In this document: in pieces, positions 23,032-34,886 of the stretch | Layout of the letters: each line of letters starts with the position of its first letter | Position numbering within the stretch: the first letter of the stretch is position 1 | Assembly: GCF_028372415.1 (NCBI RefSeq) | Contig: NC_092879.1 | Coordinates: forward strand, 65,623,781 to 65,687,780 | Length of the DNA: 64,000 bases | From: Notamacropus eugenii | Taxonomy: Eukaryota > Chordata > Mammalia > Diprotodontia > Macropodidae | Direction: 5' to 3' | Translations under genes and position numbers: made by a program | Notes under the pieces: model-generated | Database searches by the model: none | The model's input: the letters and a program-made list of their open reading frames with translations, nothing else | Told to the model about the DNA's origin: nothing

Positions 23032-23032
<1 letters not shown>
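22387..23032. other. No recognised feature
   Basis: Unassigned. Slightly GC-richer than its surroundings near 22690-22850. Confidence 0.4.

Positions 23033-23076
<44 letters not shown>
23033..23076. repeat. (TG)n microsatellite
   Basis: About 21 TG units ending in TGTATGCACGTGCACAAG. Confidence 0.95.
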
Positions 23077-23078
<2 letters not shown>

Positions 23079-23159
23079 CACGTGCACAAGTATATATAGA
23101 AGAACTTATATTGAGTGATGCTTTTAATATAAATCAGAGGTTTTGTGTACCTCCATGGA

Positions 23160-23275
23160 ATGTAGAGATAGATTTTCAGCAAGCTTATTTTTAAAAAAAT
23201 ATTTTGATATTTGTATTTCAATATAATTGATTTCCTGTATAACTCTGTGTGTTTTATTGCATGCATTATAAAAAC
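23160..23275 (+). mobile_element. hAT (Charlie-like) non-autonomous fragment
   Basis: TATTTCAATATAATTGATTTCCT followed by TGTTTTATTGCATGCATTA matches the interior of the elements at 29814-30006 and 55189-55401. The ends are missing. Confidence 0.5.
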
Positions 23276-23474
23276 AACAACAACAAGAAGTTGAATCCCT
23301 TGGCTTCTAGACTGCCAAGATACAATAAAGAGGCAGCCAAGATATAGACAGTCGCCTTCATTCGGTTTAGTTCTACCTTTTACCTTACTTTTTCTTCTTG
23401 GAATAATGATTATTGAGCAGAAGCTGGTGGTTGTTAGGTATAAGAAGTGGAAAAAGTAAGGTGAAGTTGTTCAT

Positions 23475-23825
23475 GTGCCAGGAGCACTGACCTTCAAGTC
23501 AGAACACTTGGGTTTGAGTCCTGAGTCTACTATCCACTACCAGGAATGGGGAACCTGCGGCCTGGAGACCACACCTAGCCCTCTTGGTCCTCAAGTGCAG
23601 CTCTTTGACTGAATCCAAAAGGATTGGTTCTGTTAAACTTGGATTCTATCAAAAGGCCACACTCAAGGACCTAGAAGACCACACGTGGCCTCCATCCCCA
23701 CCTCTGCAGTAGGTGTTTGAAATTTCCTTCTGTCCCACTTCTGTGTCTCAGTCTCTCCATCAAAAAAGGATTCTGTTATATCAGTTAACCTCCGAGGCCC
23801 CTTCTGAATGCAATGGTGTATTTTA
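23475..23825 (+). mobile_element. MIR/THER1-type SINE, split by a hAT element
   Basis: The first part contains ACTTGGGTTTGAGTCCTGAG. After the hAT, CTCAGTCTCTCCATCAAAAA and GAGGCCCCTTCTGAATGC complete the same SINE. The SINE is therefore older than the hAT insertion. Confidence 0.65.
23541..23706. mobile_element. Palindromic hAT-type MITE, second copy
   Basis: Same family as 22259-22386 but longer. The left end is CAGGAATGGGGAACCTG and the right end on the minus strand is CAGAGGTGGGGATGGAGGCC. The interior has CTTTGACTGAATCCAAAAGG and its mirror CTTGGATTCTATCAAAAGG. No convincing 8-bp duplication remains. Confidence 0.75.
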
Positions 23826-23954
23826 TTTGTCATTGTTTTGGGAGAGGGGAAGGGCATGAAGAGATTTGGACCTGTGATTTTGTAGAGCTGTGATCTTCTA
23901 GAGTAGAAAGGCTCCTCCACTAATACAGGTCAGTAACTCTTGTAATGCCAAGTC

Positions 23955-24112
23955 TTCAGGAGCTGCCTGGGCCATTGAGAACTGGACTGATCTGCCCAGG
24001 GCCACACAGTCAGTATTTGTCAAAGTGAGAATTTGGGCCCAGGGCTTCTTGCCTCTTATTTAGGCTTGTCTGCTGGCCAGCTATCCTCTCCACCACACCT
24101 CCTCATACAGAA
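23955..24112 (-). mobile_element. MIR-type SINE, antisense
   Basis: CTGCCCAGGGCCACACAGTC and ATCCTCTCCACCACACCTCC. Confidence 0.7.
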
Positions 24113-24149
24113 CAATGATTCCTGAACTTTTTGACTTGTAAACAAAAGA

Positions 24150-24330
24150 CTAGGCTTAAGTCCAGGAAGCTCCACTAAACAGCTATGTGACCTTGGATAA
24201 AGTCAAATTACCTGCTTGAACCTTTGCAAAATGGGGATACTAATCTATCCATTGTCTTGTTTCATGGATTCAATGACTGAATGGCCACGAAAGAGCTTTG
24301 TTGCTCCTTCAAGGCCTGGCCAAGTGTAGT
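24150..24330 (+). mobile_element. MIR-type SINE
   Basis: AGCTATGTGACCTTGGATAA, GCAAAATGGGGATACTAATC, and a diverged 3' part. Confidence 0.65.
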
Positions 24331-25504
24331 AACTCCCTGCAGCAATAATCAAATGCCAGAGTCTTAGAGAAGCTCATCTGAGGGCCTTGCCCAGTCTCGC
24401 ATGGTTAGTAATAGCTCACATTTAGAAAGCACTTGAAAGTTTCCTAAAACACTAGATATACACGATCTCATGGTATCAGGTAAACCCAGGTGTCCCTGAC
24501 TTGGACTCCAACACCACCAGAAAAAGCAATAGTCTTTCCAAAAAGTATATTGCCTATTGTGGTGCAAGAATTGATTTTTAAGGTAACCAAGAAAAAATTC
24601 TTTCCCTCCAATTGGGACTGTCCTCAATAGTCTCTATAGTATTAATGTTAGGACTTTTATCTCCAATCTCTCAGACAATGTGCTCAGGTTGCCCCCAGGC
24701 CCTTCCCTTGCTGGTTCCTGTTGCTTAAGCAGCTGGAGATCTGTGGGTCTTCTCCCTACTCTATCAGCAGCATGTGCTTTTGTATAGCTTGACCTCTATG
24801 GCCAGGCTGGGTCAAACTCCTACTCAGGTTGAGCTTGAGTACCAAGTTACAGTGATGAGGACTGTGAAAATTCTGTACCAGAGGAAGCTGCACCCTTTCA
24901 AAGGTTTCATGTTGCTCATTTAATTGTAGTGTTCCTATAACTGTAATCTCTTCTGCGATATAGCTAAAATTTAGCAAACTTGCCTACTCTGCATAGTAGC
25001 CAAACAGTCCCTGGGATAGGGGAGTCTAGGCCTTTCCTGCCTGGAAAGAGTCTCTTTGATTGAGATGTAAGAATTCATCCTTCATGGTGAGTAACCCTCA
25101 GGGCAAAGCTATAGAGCAAGAGCTCTCATTAAACTTAGGACATTAAAATGAGGACAGTCATTGGAATGGAGGTAGACAATATTTCAAAGTAGCTGCTACA
25201 AGATGTCCTGCTGCGAGGCCAGTGCAAGCAGTGGCATTTTTCTTGTTACCTGGGAAGCGTACTACGAGTCATAAAGCCTTGGCAAAATGGTATCATCTAA
25301 TGGTAGCCATTACAAAGTTACTGGTTTAGGGAATTTTTTTTTGTGGTTTAGTCTCTTAAGGGGCTTAACCAGGGCTTTAGTAACTTTGCCTGAAATTACA
25401 GTAGTCTGCCACAGTGTGGCGTTAGAGAATCACACTTTCACTGAGTTGAAATTGGAGCATATGCGAGCTGGAGACATTAGAATACTGCCTCACAATGGAA
25501 AGGC
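24331..25504. other. No recognised feature apart from a weak antisense MIR
   Basis: 24360-24495 resembles a diverged antisense MIR 3' region (TTGCCCAGTCTCGCATGGTT, ATAGCTCACATTTAGAAAGC). The rest is unassigned. Confidence 0.4.
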
Positions 25505-25704
25505 GCTATATATTGAGTCAGATGACTTGGGTTTAAATCTTGGCTCTCCTACTTAACTACCTCTACGATCTGGAGCTTCTCTTAGAGAAGAAGGGAGAAC
25601 TACACGATTTCGAATGTTCTTCCCAGCTCCAGGTCACACCATTGAAGCCCAACCCTCTCATTTTATAGAGGAGGGATGAAATGGAGACACAAAAAGAGAA
25701 GTCA
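25505..25704. mobile_element. MIR-type fragments
   Basis: Sense start ATTGAGTCAGATGACTTGGG and TCTTGGCTCTCCTACTTAAC (25512-25560), then CAACCCTCTCATTTTATAGA in antisense MIR context. Boundaries are uncertain. Confidence 0.5.
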
Positions 25705-25812
25705 CAAGTAATAAGCATGGGCTTATTAGGAACAGATCATGCCAGATTAACCTCCTTTTGTTCCCGGTTGAAGAGAGGTGTTTGTATCCAATTTTACCTG
25801 GTCTTATTACAC
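25705..25812 (+). mobile_element. L3/CR1 LINE fragment
   Basis: GAACAGATCATGCCAGATTA followed by ACCTCCTTTTGTTCC matches an internal L3/CR1 ORF segment just upstream of the region preserved at 52540. Confidence 0.55.
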
Positions 25813-25814
25813 AA

Positions 25815-26050
25815 GTGAAACAGCTAGGTGGTGCTGTAGTGGATAGAGCTTTGGGGCTGAAGTCAGGAAGACTTGTTTTCATGAGTTTAAATGCCCCTGG
25901 GTAAGTCACTTCACCCTGTATGACTCAGTTTCCCCATCTGTAAAATGAATTGGAGAAGGAAATGGCAAACCATTCTAGTACCTTTGCAATAAAACCCCAA
26001 ATGATGTCACAGAATGCTCGTGACTGAAAAATGACTCAACCATAACAAAA
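25815..26050 (+). mobile_element. tRNA-derived SINE with RTE-like tail
   Basis: ACAGCTAGGTGGTGCTGTAG, AGTGGATAGAGCTTTGGGG, GGAGAAGGAAATGGCAAACC, and an AACCATAACAAAA end. A few bases of the core are missing before CCCCTGGGTAAGTCACTTC. Confidence 0.9.
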
Positions 26051-26887
26051 TTACATAACTGCCCAATTTGGTAGCAGCACACCACTGCCAGTTGTGACCC
26101 TGATTGCACTGAAATCTGTTCTCCTTTCTAAGGCAGTTGTGAGTTAACCCTTTGAGGTTCCTTATCAGAGTGCAGCCCAGCTTTTTCTCCTCCCTCCCTT
26201 TGCTAAAGTCCATGCCAGCTCTAAGAGTCTTTCATTCTGGGGCCACCTGAGACAAGCTCTAAAATATAGGTGAGAGTTCACAGTTCCCAATCTTAATGGT
26301 AAGAGAGAATGCCTCACTTGGTCAGCAAACTTTTAGGTAAATAGCACCCAAAACCAGCTAGTATGTATCCCACATGAAACAGCTGACTAGTTACATCTCC
26401 TGGGCATTCCTTGGGTGACAGTAAATTTTCTCAATTAAAAAATGGACAGACAAAAATCGGAATATCTAGTCAGAGGCACCATGCCTTGGTCCCTTACCTT
26501 TGCGGCTAGCATTAAATCTGATTGCTCAACATTTCTATCAGTGATTCTTAGTCAGAACATCTAATAGTTATTTTTAACATGGTTTTTTTTAAGCTGTATT
26601 TCAAGCTAAAATGGAATTCATGGAAAGGTTTCAGTTTGATAATGTCCTAGGACTGGGAATAATGAACATTTACAATGAATAAAAGCAATTACCACCATTT
26701 CCTGGAATTCTGAAAGTACTGAAACAATCTAATAATGGGTCTTATTCAATGCATTACTTGAATGATAATTAAATCACATACTGTAATTGGCAGCAATGAA
26801 TCTCAGCTTTTGATTGATGACTTTTGATGGGGAGAGGAGGAAATCTTTTTACCCTGTCCTTATTGGAAATGTTGACTTTTCGATTAT
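26051..26887. other. No recognised repeat
   Basis: Repeat-free to my eye. The AT-rich part 26560-26850 is noted separately as a possible conserved non-coding stretch. Confidence 0.45.
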
Positions 26888-27297
26888 CAAAAAGGTCTAG
26901 AATCACAAAACCTCAGAATTAGAAGGGACCTTCTATACCAAGATTGTTTTGAGGTAAATTTCTGTATAGCCACACCTCCCCTACTTGGTGATTGTGAAAT
27001 TTATCTATCATACCCATGGGCAAGACTTTGTTTATCCTTGTCAAATTTTATGCCATTAGATACAATCCATTTTTTTAGCTTCCCATGATGTCCATGGATC
27101 GTAACTCACTCCTCATTTAGTGTATTCTGCAAATTTGATAACATGTCATCTATACCTTTAGCTAAGCCATTACTAAAAATTTTGTAGAAAGGTGAGTAGC
27201 ATAGCACCAAGCATAGATCACTGGGGCACACCACTGAAGACTTTTGCAAGTTGATATCTAGTCATTAATATGTACTCTTTGCATCTGATCATTTAAT

Positions 27298-27522
27298 CAT
27301 TAGGAAGGAAGGAAGGAAGGAAGAAAGGAAGGAAGGAAGGAAGGAAGAGAAGAAGGGAAGAAGGGAGGGAGGGAAGGAGAAAAGGAGAGGGGAAAGAAGG
27401 GAAGGAAGAAGGGGAAAAAGGAAGAAGGAAAGGAGGGAGGGAGAAAGGAAGGGGAAAAGGGAGAGAAAGAGGAAGGAGGTGAGAAGGGAGGGGGGGAGAA
27501 AGGAAGGGAGGGAGGAAAGAAG
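27298..27522. repeat. (GGAA)n/(GGGA)n purine microsatellite
   Basis: About 225 bp of impure GGAA/AGGG. It directly abuts the 3' end of the antisense SINE at 27522, so it probably grew from that SINE's A-rich tail. Confidence 0.9.
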
Positions 27523-27762
27523 CATATATTAAGTACCTACTATATTCCAGACACTGCTAAGTGCTTTACAAATATTATGTCATTTGACTCTCTCAACAAT
27601 CCTGGGAGTTAGGTGTTATTATGATCCCCATTTACAGATGAGGAAACTGAGGCAAGCAACAGTGAAGTGATTTGCCCAGGGTCACCCAGCTAGTTTCAAA
27701 TTAGGTCTTCTGACTCCAGGCACGGTGCTCTAGCCACTGCAGCGCCACCTAGTTGCTTTTAG
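27522..27762 (-). mobile_element. MIR/THER1-type SINE with L2-like tail, antisense, near full length
   Basis: ATTAAGTACCTACTATATTC, GATGAGGAAACTGAGGCAAG, CCCAGGGTCACCCAGCTAGT and the tRNA-like head GCAGCGCCACCTAGTTGCT. Confidence 0.85.
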
Positions 27763-27979
27763 ATAGCAATCCACCTTAGGCATATAATTGTCCTCTAAAC
27801 TGCATTTTGTACCCAACCCCCCCCCAAAAAGGAGGAAGGTGGGGGATGGGAGGCAGTTTGATAAACTTTGTCAAGGGCTTTGTTAAAATCTTGTTAAGCT
27901 TTATGTACAAATTTTCATTGTTCTATTAGTCTAGTAACCTTGTTAATATAGTTAGTGTGGTTCCTCTGTAGTTGATTGA

Positions 27980-28175
27980 GAGTCAGCCCTCAAGTCAGAA
28001 AGACCTGAGCTCTGATGTCTGCTGGTTGTATGGTCTTAGATAAGTCAATTCACCTCTCCAGACAGTTTTATGTGGCTGGAAGTTGTGAAAAAGAGGCTGA
28101 GCTCAATTGGTAAAGGATGTTTCCACACCCTGACCATTCCCTATTCCAATGAAATCAGCAGCTCCTGTCCTTGTC
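27980..28175 (+). mobile_element. tRNA-type SINE with GAAATCA tail
   Basis: AGTCAGAAAGACCTGAGCTC, GCTCAATTGGTAAAGGATGT, then CCAATGAAATCAGCAG. Nested between L3 pieces. Confidence 0.65.
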
Positions 28176-28400
28176 CCTGCACTGGACTTACTTGTTTTTG
28201 TCAAAAATATGGAGAGATGAGGACTGAGAAAATAGAACTGGTGGAATGCTGGGTCTTAAATAATAGTCATTCTTGCCTTCTTTTTCTAGCTGTTCAGTAA
28301 TTTTCCCCTTAATGTTGTATTCTAGAATTTTGCCAGACCTGGAAGTCAAACTCATTGGCCTATGGTTTTCAGATTTCATTTACCATTTGGAATTTTGATT

Positions 28401-28639
28401 GCATGCGTTTTGAGAAAACAGCATTTATTGATTATTTCTCAAAGGGTTTCTCATTTTATCACTAAATCGAATTTTGATAATCCAGTTATCCTAAAACATT
28501 CGTTTAAATCTCACTTTCTGATAACCTCCTAGTAGTAATCTGGCATTCAGGAAATATTACCAAAATGTCCGTGGGTTGGCAACATTTTCCCTACTCTTGT
28601 TTTTGTTTTTTTTTAAGTTCTTTGGTCTTTGTTGTGAGA
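28401..28639. other. No recognised feature
   Basis: Unassigned AT-rich stretch. Confidence 0.4.
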
Positions 28640-28798
28640 AATTCCTGGATTTTAGTGAGAACTGGGTTTGAATTCTTGTTCGGCAATTTATAGTCTGTGT
28701 GCCCTTGGATAAGGGACTTCTCTGGGCCTCAGTTTCTTCTTTTGTGAAATGGGCTAGATGGTCTCTAAGGTCCCTCCCAGTTCTGAAACATGAAACCA
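28640..28798 (+). mobile_element. MIR/THER1-type SINE
   Basis: AACTGGGTTTGAATTCTTGT, GGGCCTCAGTTTCTTCTTTT, GGTCTCTAAGGTCCCTCCCA. Confidence 0.8.
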
Positions 28799-29474
28799 TG
28801 AAAGACTGTAATGACACTGAAGCCTTTTTTCCTTTCTAGAAATATCCTTCTCTGTAAGGTCCAAGTGTTTGAGAAAAAGCAGCCCTGCCAGCCCTGGTGG
28901 TGGCTTGGGCATGGCTGAGAGCCCAAGTTGAAAGACCTCCTCAGTGATGTTTAGATGAAATCTCAGGCCAGGCCACTACTGAGCTGAGCTTTCAGGGATG
29001 GGAAGGCATAACTTTCCAAAGTACCTGTCAGAGGGTTGAATAGGGACAGAGATGGTAGATAGTGGGGACTGATCCATGGTTGGGTGAGTGATGATAAGCA
29101 AATGGGTCTGAGGAAACAGGAAAGTGTAAAACTGGACCTGTTCATTATGTTGTCAGAATTTTGAAGGGAAGAAAGTGAGGCCACAGGGGCTGGGGAAAGA
29201 GATTAGGAAAGCAGAACAGGGGTCAAGTGCCCAGAGATCAGTTCAAGGACAAAAAAAATGAGCTTGAGTGAGGCACAGGCTGAAATGGATTGAAAAAAGT
29301 CATAAAAGAATCTCTGAATTCTGAATTGTGGAGGCAGAACATGTATGGGTGATGATGAGCTCACCATGAACAGTTGCAGCTTGTATGATGACATCTGTTG
29401 TAGAGGATGAGGGGAAATTCTGTGGAGAACTCATGGAGACCCTAGCAATGAAATCAGTATCAACTTTCCTAGGG
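28799..29474. other. No recognised feature
   Basis: Unassigned 0.7 kb. Confidence 0.4.
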
Positions 29475-29705
29475 AAGTGATAAATGGGGCCGGAGAGAGG
29501 CCTGGCCTTGGAGTCAGGAAGGGTTCAGTTCCTGACTCTGGCATGTACTCTGTGACCACTGGGAAGCCACATAATCTCTCAGTGCCCACGCAGCACTCTT
29601 CCAAACAGAACTGACAGTTAAGTGGCTAATATTCATCAGTGGTAGGAGGTTTCCACACCATAATTTCCTTATACCACTGAAATCACAGGTCTGAATCTTA
29701 CACAG
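29475..29705 (+). mobile_element. tRNA-type SINE with GAAATCACAGG tail
   Basis: CCTTGGAGTCAGGAAGGGTT, CTGTGACCACTGGGAAGCCA, TCAGTGGTAGGAGGTTTCCA, ACTGAAATCACAGGTCTGAA. Confidence 0.7.
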
Positions 29706-29813
29706 ATCAGTGTCTATGTAAGTATAGATATCCTTGAATATTTGGTGATGTCAGTGAAAAGGTGGTCATAGGAGAGCATGGCAAAATATGGTGGAAAATA
29801 GTGGAAACTAAAG

Positions 29814-30006
29814 CAGAGGTCGTTAGCCTGGGAGCCATGAACTTATTTATTAATTATTAAGACTTGCATTTCAGTATAACTGATTTCCTTTGTAATTCCA
29901 TATATTTTATTTTATCTATTAAAAAATATGATTCAGAGGAGGAATCCTAGGTTTCACCAGACTTTCCAGGGGGTCCAGGACACAACAAAGGTTAAGAGTC
30001 CCCTTG
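29814..30006 (+). mobile_element. hAT (Charlie-like) non-autonomous element
   Basis: Left terminus CAGAGGTCGTTAGCCTGGG; right terminus GGTTAAGAGTCCCCTTG, its inverted partner. The 8-bp flanks AACTAAAG and TGCTAAAG share six bases. Same family as 49108-49312, 53935-54125 and 55189-55401. Confidence 0.75.
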
Positions 30007-30011
30007 CTAAA

Positions 30012-30443
30012 GGTTCACCACACCACAGAAACCTCATGCTTGCGTAGCCTCAATATTCCCTTCAGGAAGGGTCTAGGGAGGAGCTGGATAGGGCCAGCAT
30101 CAAAATGCTCATGAGAATGAAGCTGGCTTTGTATTACTAGGCAGAAAATGACTAGTCACCTGTGTGGGATCCATTTATTAATTACCTATGTCCCTATGTC
30201 ATGCCATCAGCTCATTAGAGCAAAGATCAACATACCAAGAGGCAAGGAATGAGAAGCAAGGCAGGGCAGGTTGTCAGGAGGTACTGGGGTCAGGAGGTGG
30301 GCCTAGGAATCCCCTCTGTTATCCAATGCACACTAAAGGATGAGCAGAACCCACCAATATTCTGTTTGCTGCCTGGAATATGGCATCCCTCTACTTTTTC
30401 CATCTGTAGTGAAAGATAAAATAGGCCCCTGGCTCTGCTTCTT
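30012..30443. other. No recognised feature (pre-insertion flank of the ferritin copy)
   Basis: Unassigned sequence directly upstream of the retrocopy. I see no recognisable promoter element. Confidence 0.4.
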
Positions 30444-30458
30444 AGAAACTGCAAGTTT
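30444..30458 (+). repeat. Target-site duplication, 5' copy
   Basis: AGAAACTGCAAGTTT, repeated at 31371-31385 as AGAAATTGCAAGTTT (14 of 15 match). The preceding CTT makes the insertion site TT/AGAA, close to the L1 endonuclease preference TT/AAAA. Confidence 0.95.
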
Positions 30459-30469
30459 GGCCAGAAGCG

Positions 30470-31209
<740 letters not shown>

Positions 31210-31335
31210 TAAGCCACACCTGGCTTCCCCCACACCTGGGAACTGTGGGCGTGACTCCTACTGTCAGTGCATGCATATTTTGGTTATCTGACCTCTTCAT
31301 AATCTGTACCAAAAAACTACCACCATTTACATCCC

Positions 31336-31341
31336 AATAAA
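31336..31341 (+). terminator. Polyadenylation signal AATAAA of the ferritin copy
   Basis: AATAAA lies 19 bp upstream of the A-run at 31360-31371, the copied poly(A) tail. Confidence 0.9.
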
Positions 31342-31370
31342 GTGACTTGCCACTGATGGAAAAAAAAAAA

Positions 31371-31385
31371 AGAAATTGCAAGTTT
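31371..31385 (+). repeat. Target-site duplication, 3' copy
   Basis: AGAAATTGCAAGTTT; pairs with 30444-30458 with one mismatch. The first A may belong to the tail. Confidence 0.95.
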
Positions 31386-32089
31386 AAGAAGGACATTCTC
31401 AACTTGGGGAGATCACAGCACCTGAGAAATGAATTAAAAAGACCAGGACTGATGCATTCATATTACCGCTCCCACGACCTGGTGACCTGAGCCAGTTTTT
31501 TTTTTCTCCCTTGATGGAAGAAAAGGTATTTTTAATTTAAAATGGAATTATTGTAGACTTTGATATATCTGCCTCATAAGAAGTTTTAAATTAAACTAAA
31601 GTAAAATGGAGCCCTCTAATGGCATATTGTTGAGAAAAACATTGGCATTCAATGTGAATTATAATTACCACTTTAGGATTCACTATAATACCCCCAAATC
31701 ATCACTTGACCTGATTTCTTGATGCAGAGAGTAGAGGGGAGGAACCCTGCAGAAGGCACCTCTTCCCAACTTGACACAGACAGGAAAGTGACCTTCCCTC
31801 TACACTCTGAAATCACACCATCCATTAGGCAGATTTAAGTCTGGGATAAAGAAGAGTTTCCTTACAATCAAAGCTATAGAATAATAATTGATTTGTAAGG
31901 TAGTGAGCTCTTTGTAACTGAGGATACACAAGCAGAGGTTGGATGACCACATGTGGCAGATGCAGCTTCTAATTGGACTCCATAATCTCTGAGGTCACCA
32001 ATCCAATGTGAGTTTCTTTCTTCTTTGCCTTACACAGGTATATAGGCCACAAATCTAGAGCCCCTTGAGCTGTAAATACATAAATTCTG
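31386..32089. other. No recognised feature
   Basis: Unassigned sequence 3' of the ferritin copy. Confidence 0.4.
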
Positions 32090-32190
32090 AGAAACTGAGA
32101 AAGGCAATCCCTTCTTGGGACCTCAGTTTCCACTTCTGTAGAATGAAGCTCTTAAAGTCCTCTAAAGTCATGTTGAGCTGTATGTCTGTC
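32090..32190 (+). mobile_element. MIR-type SINE fragment
   Basis: GGGACCTCAGTTTCCACTTC and the following AAAGTCCTCTAAAGTCATG. Confidence 0.55.
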
Positions 32191-32239
32191 TGATCCTCTG
32201 AAGCCCAGTGCTGAGTCGGGGTGAAGGGCTCTGGATGTC

Positions 32240-33310
32240 TCCAACTTCCCAAGGCAGCCTATTCCACTGGTGGATAGTTTGAATCCTTACTAAATGTTTT
32301 GGGTTTTTTTTTTCCTTCAACTGAACAGAAATCTGCTTCTCTATAACTTACCTTAGTTAGTTCTAGTGCTGCCCTCTAGAGCCAGGCAGAGGAAGGCCAG
32401 GCCCTCCTTCACATGGCATTCTTTCAAACACTTGAAAAGGCTGTCTCAGTTCCCCTACGTCTTCTCCTTATTAAGCTAAATGTTCTCAGATCCTTCAGCT
32501 TATCCTCAGATAGCATGTTCTCCAAGCCTCTCACCATAGAGGTAGATAGATTGTTGGACCTGGAGTCAGGAAGACACATCTTAGCTCTGTGACCCTAGCA
32601 AGTCACCTAACTTCTGCCTGTCTCAGTTTTTAATCTACAAAATGAGGATAATAATAGCACCTGTCTGCCAGGGGGATGAAGATCAAATGAAATAATGTTG
32701 CCAAAGAACTTTGTGAAACTTAAAGCACTATACAATTGCTAGCTATTTTACTAGCTATAATCCTGGTTACCTCTTCTAAATGCATTCTAGTTTGTGTCTT
32801 TAAAATGAGGGCACTTAAGACTGAACCTAGAAGTCCTGACGTGGTCTGTCCAGAGAAAAATACACTGGACAATCTAATTACAAGAGCAGCATATATTTAA
32901 GGCGGGCAGGCCCATCAGTTATCATTTAGTCCCTCTCCCTCAGTTTCCAAATGTGAAAACTGAAACTCAGAGAAGTTAAGGCATGACCTTGCTTTTCCTA
33001 GAATCCATTCCTCTCTATGTAGCCCAGGATACCTTTAGCTTTTGGACTGTCCTGTTACAATTCATTCCTTCAGCATCTATGTCACTAAAAGCCTCTAGAT
33101 GTTTCTGTGAACTATTTTCTCACCGACATTTACCTTTCTCCATTGTGGCACTAAATCTCATTTTCTAGGAGCTTCCAAAGATGACTGACAGTCTCTCAGC
33201 CATTATGTGTTCCAATTTTTTCTGTGCCTTGGAATGTAGTTTGTTGGGGCCTATGGATTTGAATTCATTGAGTCTCTAGGTGTTCCCTTATCACTTCTTC
33301 ACCATTAGGG
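32240..33310 (-). mobile_element. L3/CR1 LINE 3' region, antisense, split by a SINE
   Basis: AAGGCAGCCTATTCCACTGG, AGTTAGTTCTAGTGCTGCCC, AAACACTTGAAAAGGCTGTC, TAGCCCAGGATACCTTTAGC and TTGTTGGGGCCTATGGATTT are in antisense L3 order. Confidence 0.75.
32525..32762 (+). mobile_element. MIR/THER1-type SINE within L3
   Basis: GACCTGGAGTCAGGAAGACA, CTGTGACCCTAGCAAGTCAC, AGGATAATAATAGCACCTGT, CTTAAAGCACTATACAATTG. Confidence 0.8.
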
Positions 33311-33479
33311 AGTGAAAAAAGAAAAAAGAGGGAATAGACAAGAAAGGTATTGTAGAAATTGGATAGGAGAAGTAAAGAAAACGAAGAAAAACAGTGACCT
33401 ACAAGATTACACATGGGGTTTTTTTTGGCTACCATATTCACTGTTGACTCATTTCTCTCTCATTTTGTACTTTTTTAAA
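33311..33479. other. No recognised feature
   Basis: A-rich sequence, unassigned. Confidence 0.4.
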
Positions 33480-33602
33480 ATTTAATTTGTTTTTTGCTAT
33501 ATTTTAAGTTCTGAACTTTCTCCCTCCCTTCCCACTCCACAACAGAGAAGACTACCATGTGACACAGATACATGTATATCTCTTCTGTAAGAACAGTATT
33601 TT
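33480..33602 (-). mobile_element. L1 3' UTR fragment, antisense
   Basis: AAGTTCTGAACTTTCTCCCT, then AACAGAGAAGACTACCATGT and ACACAGATACATGTATA resemble the antisense L1 3' UTR. Confidence 0.5.
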
Positions 33603-33604
33603 TT

Positions 33605-33795
33605 TCATGCGCTTTGTTAAAATCTAGGTAAATTCTATCCATAGTATTCCTTTGTTCTGCCAGTATCATTCCTTATGAAATAATGAAAACTTCTTCTAGG
33701 AGACGAGTTTTTGTGATCAACTCTTTCTTTCCCAGATTCAGACTAACCATCCTTTTAACAATATACTGTAATGCTGAAAGAAACCATAGGAAACA
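33605..33795 (-). mobile_element. L3/CR1 LINE fragment, antisense
   Basis: GCTTTGTTAAAATCTAGGTA, TTTTTGTGATCAACTCTTTC and CTAACCATCCTTTTAACAAT. Confidence 0.6.
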
Positions 33796-34886
33796 AGCCT
33801 TTATCAGTAATAAATGTAAATTCTCCAAATGTATTAGCATCCAAATTAATAAGGTAAGCATTAACCAAGATACAAGAAGATATAAACAGTAACACAATAG
33901 TGACAGGAGGCTTCAATGTCCCTTTCTCACTTTTGTATGTCTAATAGAAAGATATATAAAAGGGAAAACACAGAACTAAACAAATTGCTGGAGAAAGTAG
34001 AGTCAAAAGATTTATGACATCTCCTAAATGGGACTGCAAAAGAATATATGTATTTCCCAGTACCATATGGAACCACTACAAAAATTGACCATATATCTGG
34101 GCACAGAAATATTGCAAACAAATATCAAAAGACAGAAATAATAAATACATACTTTATAGATCATAACATAGGAAAATAGCTATCAGTTTATGGACTATAA
34201 ACAAAAGACACATACCAAAGTAGATACTTAACAATGAAATCTTAACTAATGAGTGCATCAGAGAATAAATCATAGAAACAATGAAAAATTCTGTGAAAGA
34301 AAATGATACGATGATACAACTTATCCAAATTTCTGGGATGCAGATAAAACAGTCCTCGGAGGAAATTTATGTTCCTATAAACATGAAATATCAAATAGTA
34401 AAAGAGAGTATTAATGGACTGAATATGTTAAAAATTAGAAAGTCAAGAAATAAATCGAAATAAGCACAAAAGAAGAAATGTTAACTATTAGAGAAGTAGA
34501 TAAACAGTAAACACAAAAATCCATAGAAATGATAGATAAAAAAAGCTGGTTCTTTGAAAAGACTAATAAAATTGATAAACTTTTAGCTAATCTGAATAGA
34601 AAGAAGGCATAAATAGAAAATGAGAAAGGTGAAAACACAGCGAAAACAAGAAGAAATAAAAAAGAATAATTAGAACACATTATGCATAGATATATGCTAA
34701 CAAGACTGAGTTCCCAAAATAATGTGGAATATTTTCAAATACATAAAATACCCAAACAATCAGTAGACCAGATAGAGATATTAAATAACCCAACCTCTGT
34801 AAAGAAAATAGACCTAGGTATAAAAGAACTACCAAAGGAAGAAAAAAAAACAAAACTCCTTGTCCTGTTGGATTCATAGAATTCTA

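Larger units (their letters stand above)
26888..28400 (-). mobile_element. L3/CR1 LINE, antisense, broken into three pieces
   Basis: Pieces at 26888-27290, 27865-27975 and about 28285-28400 are colinear. They carry GATCACTGGGGCACACCACT, TTTGTTAAAATCTTGTTAAG and TCTAGAATTTTGCCAGACCT. The minus strand of the last piece translates to ENHRPMSLTSRSGKILE, close to the CR1-clade reverse transcriptase motif NYRPVSLTSVPGK. The gaps hold a GGAA tract with an antisense SINE and a sense SINE. Confidence 0.8.
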
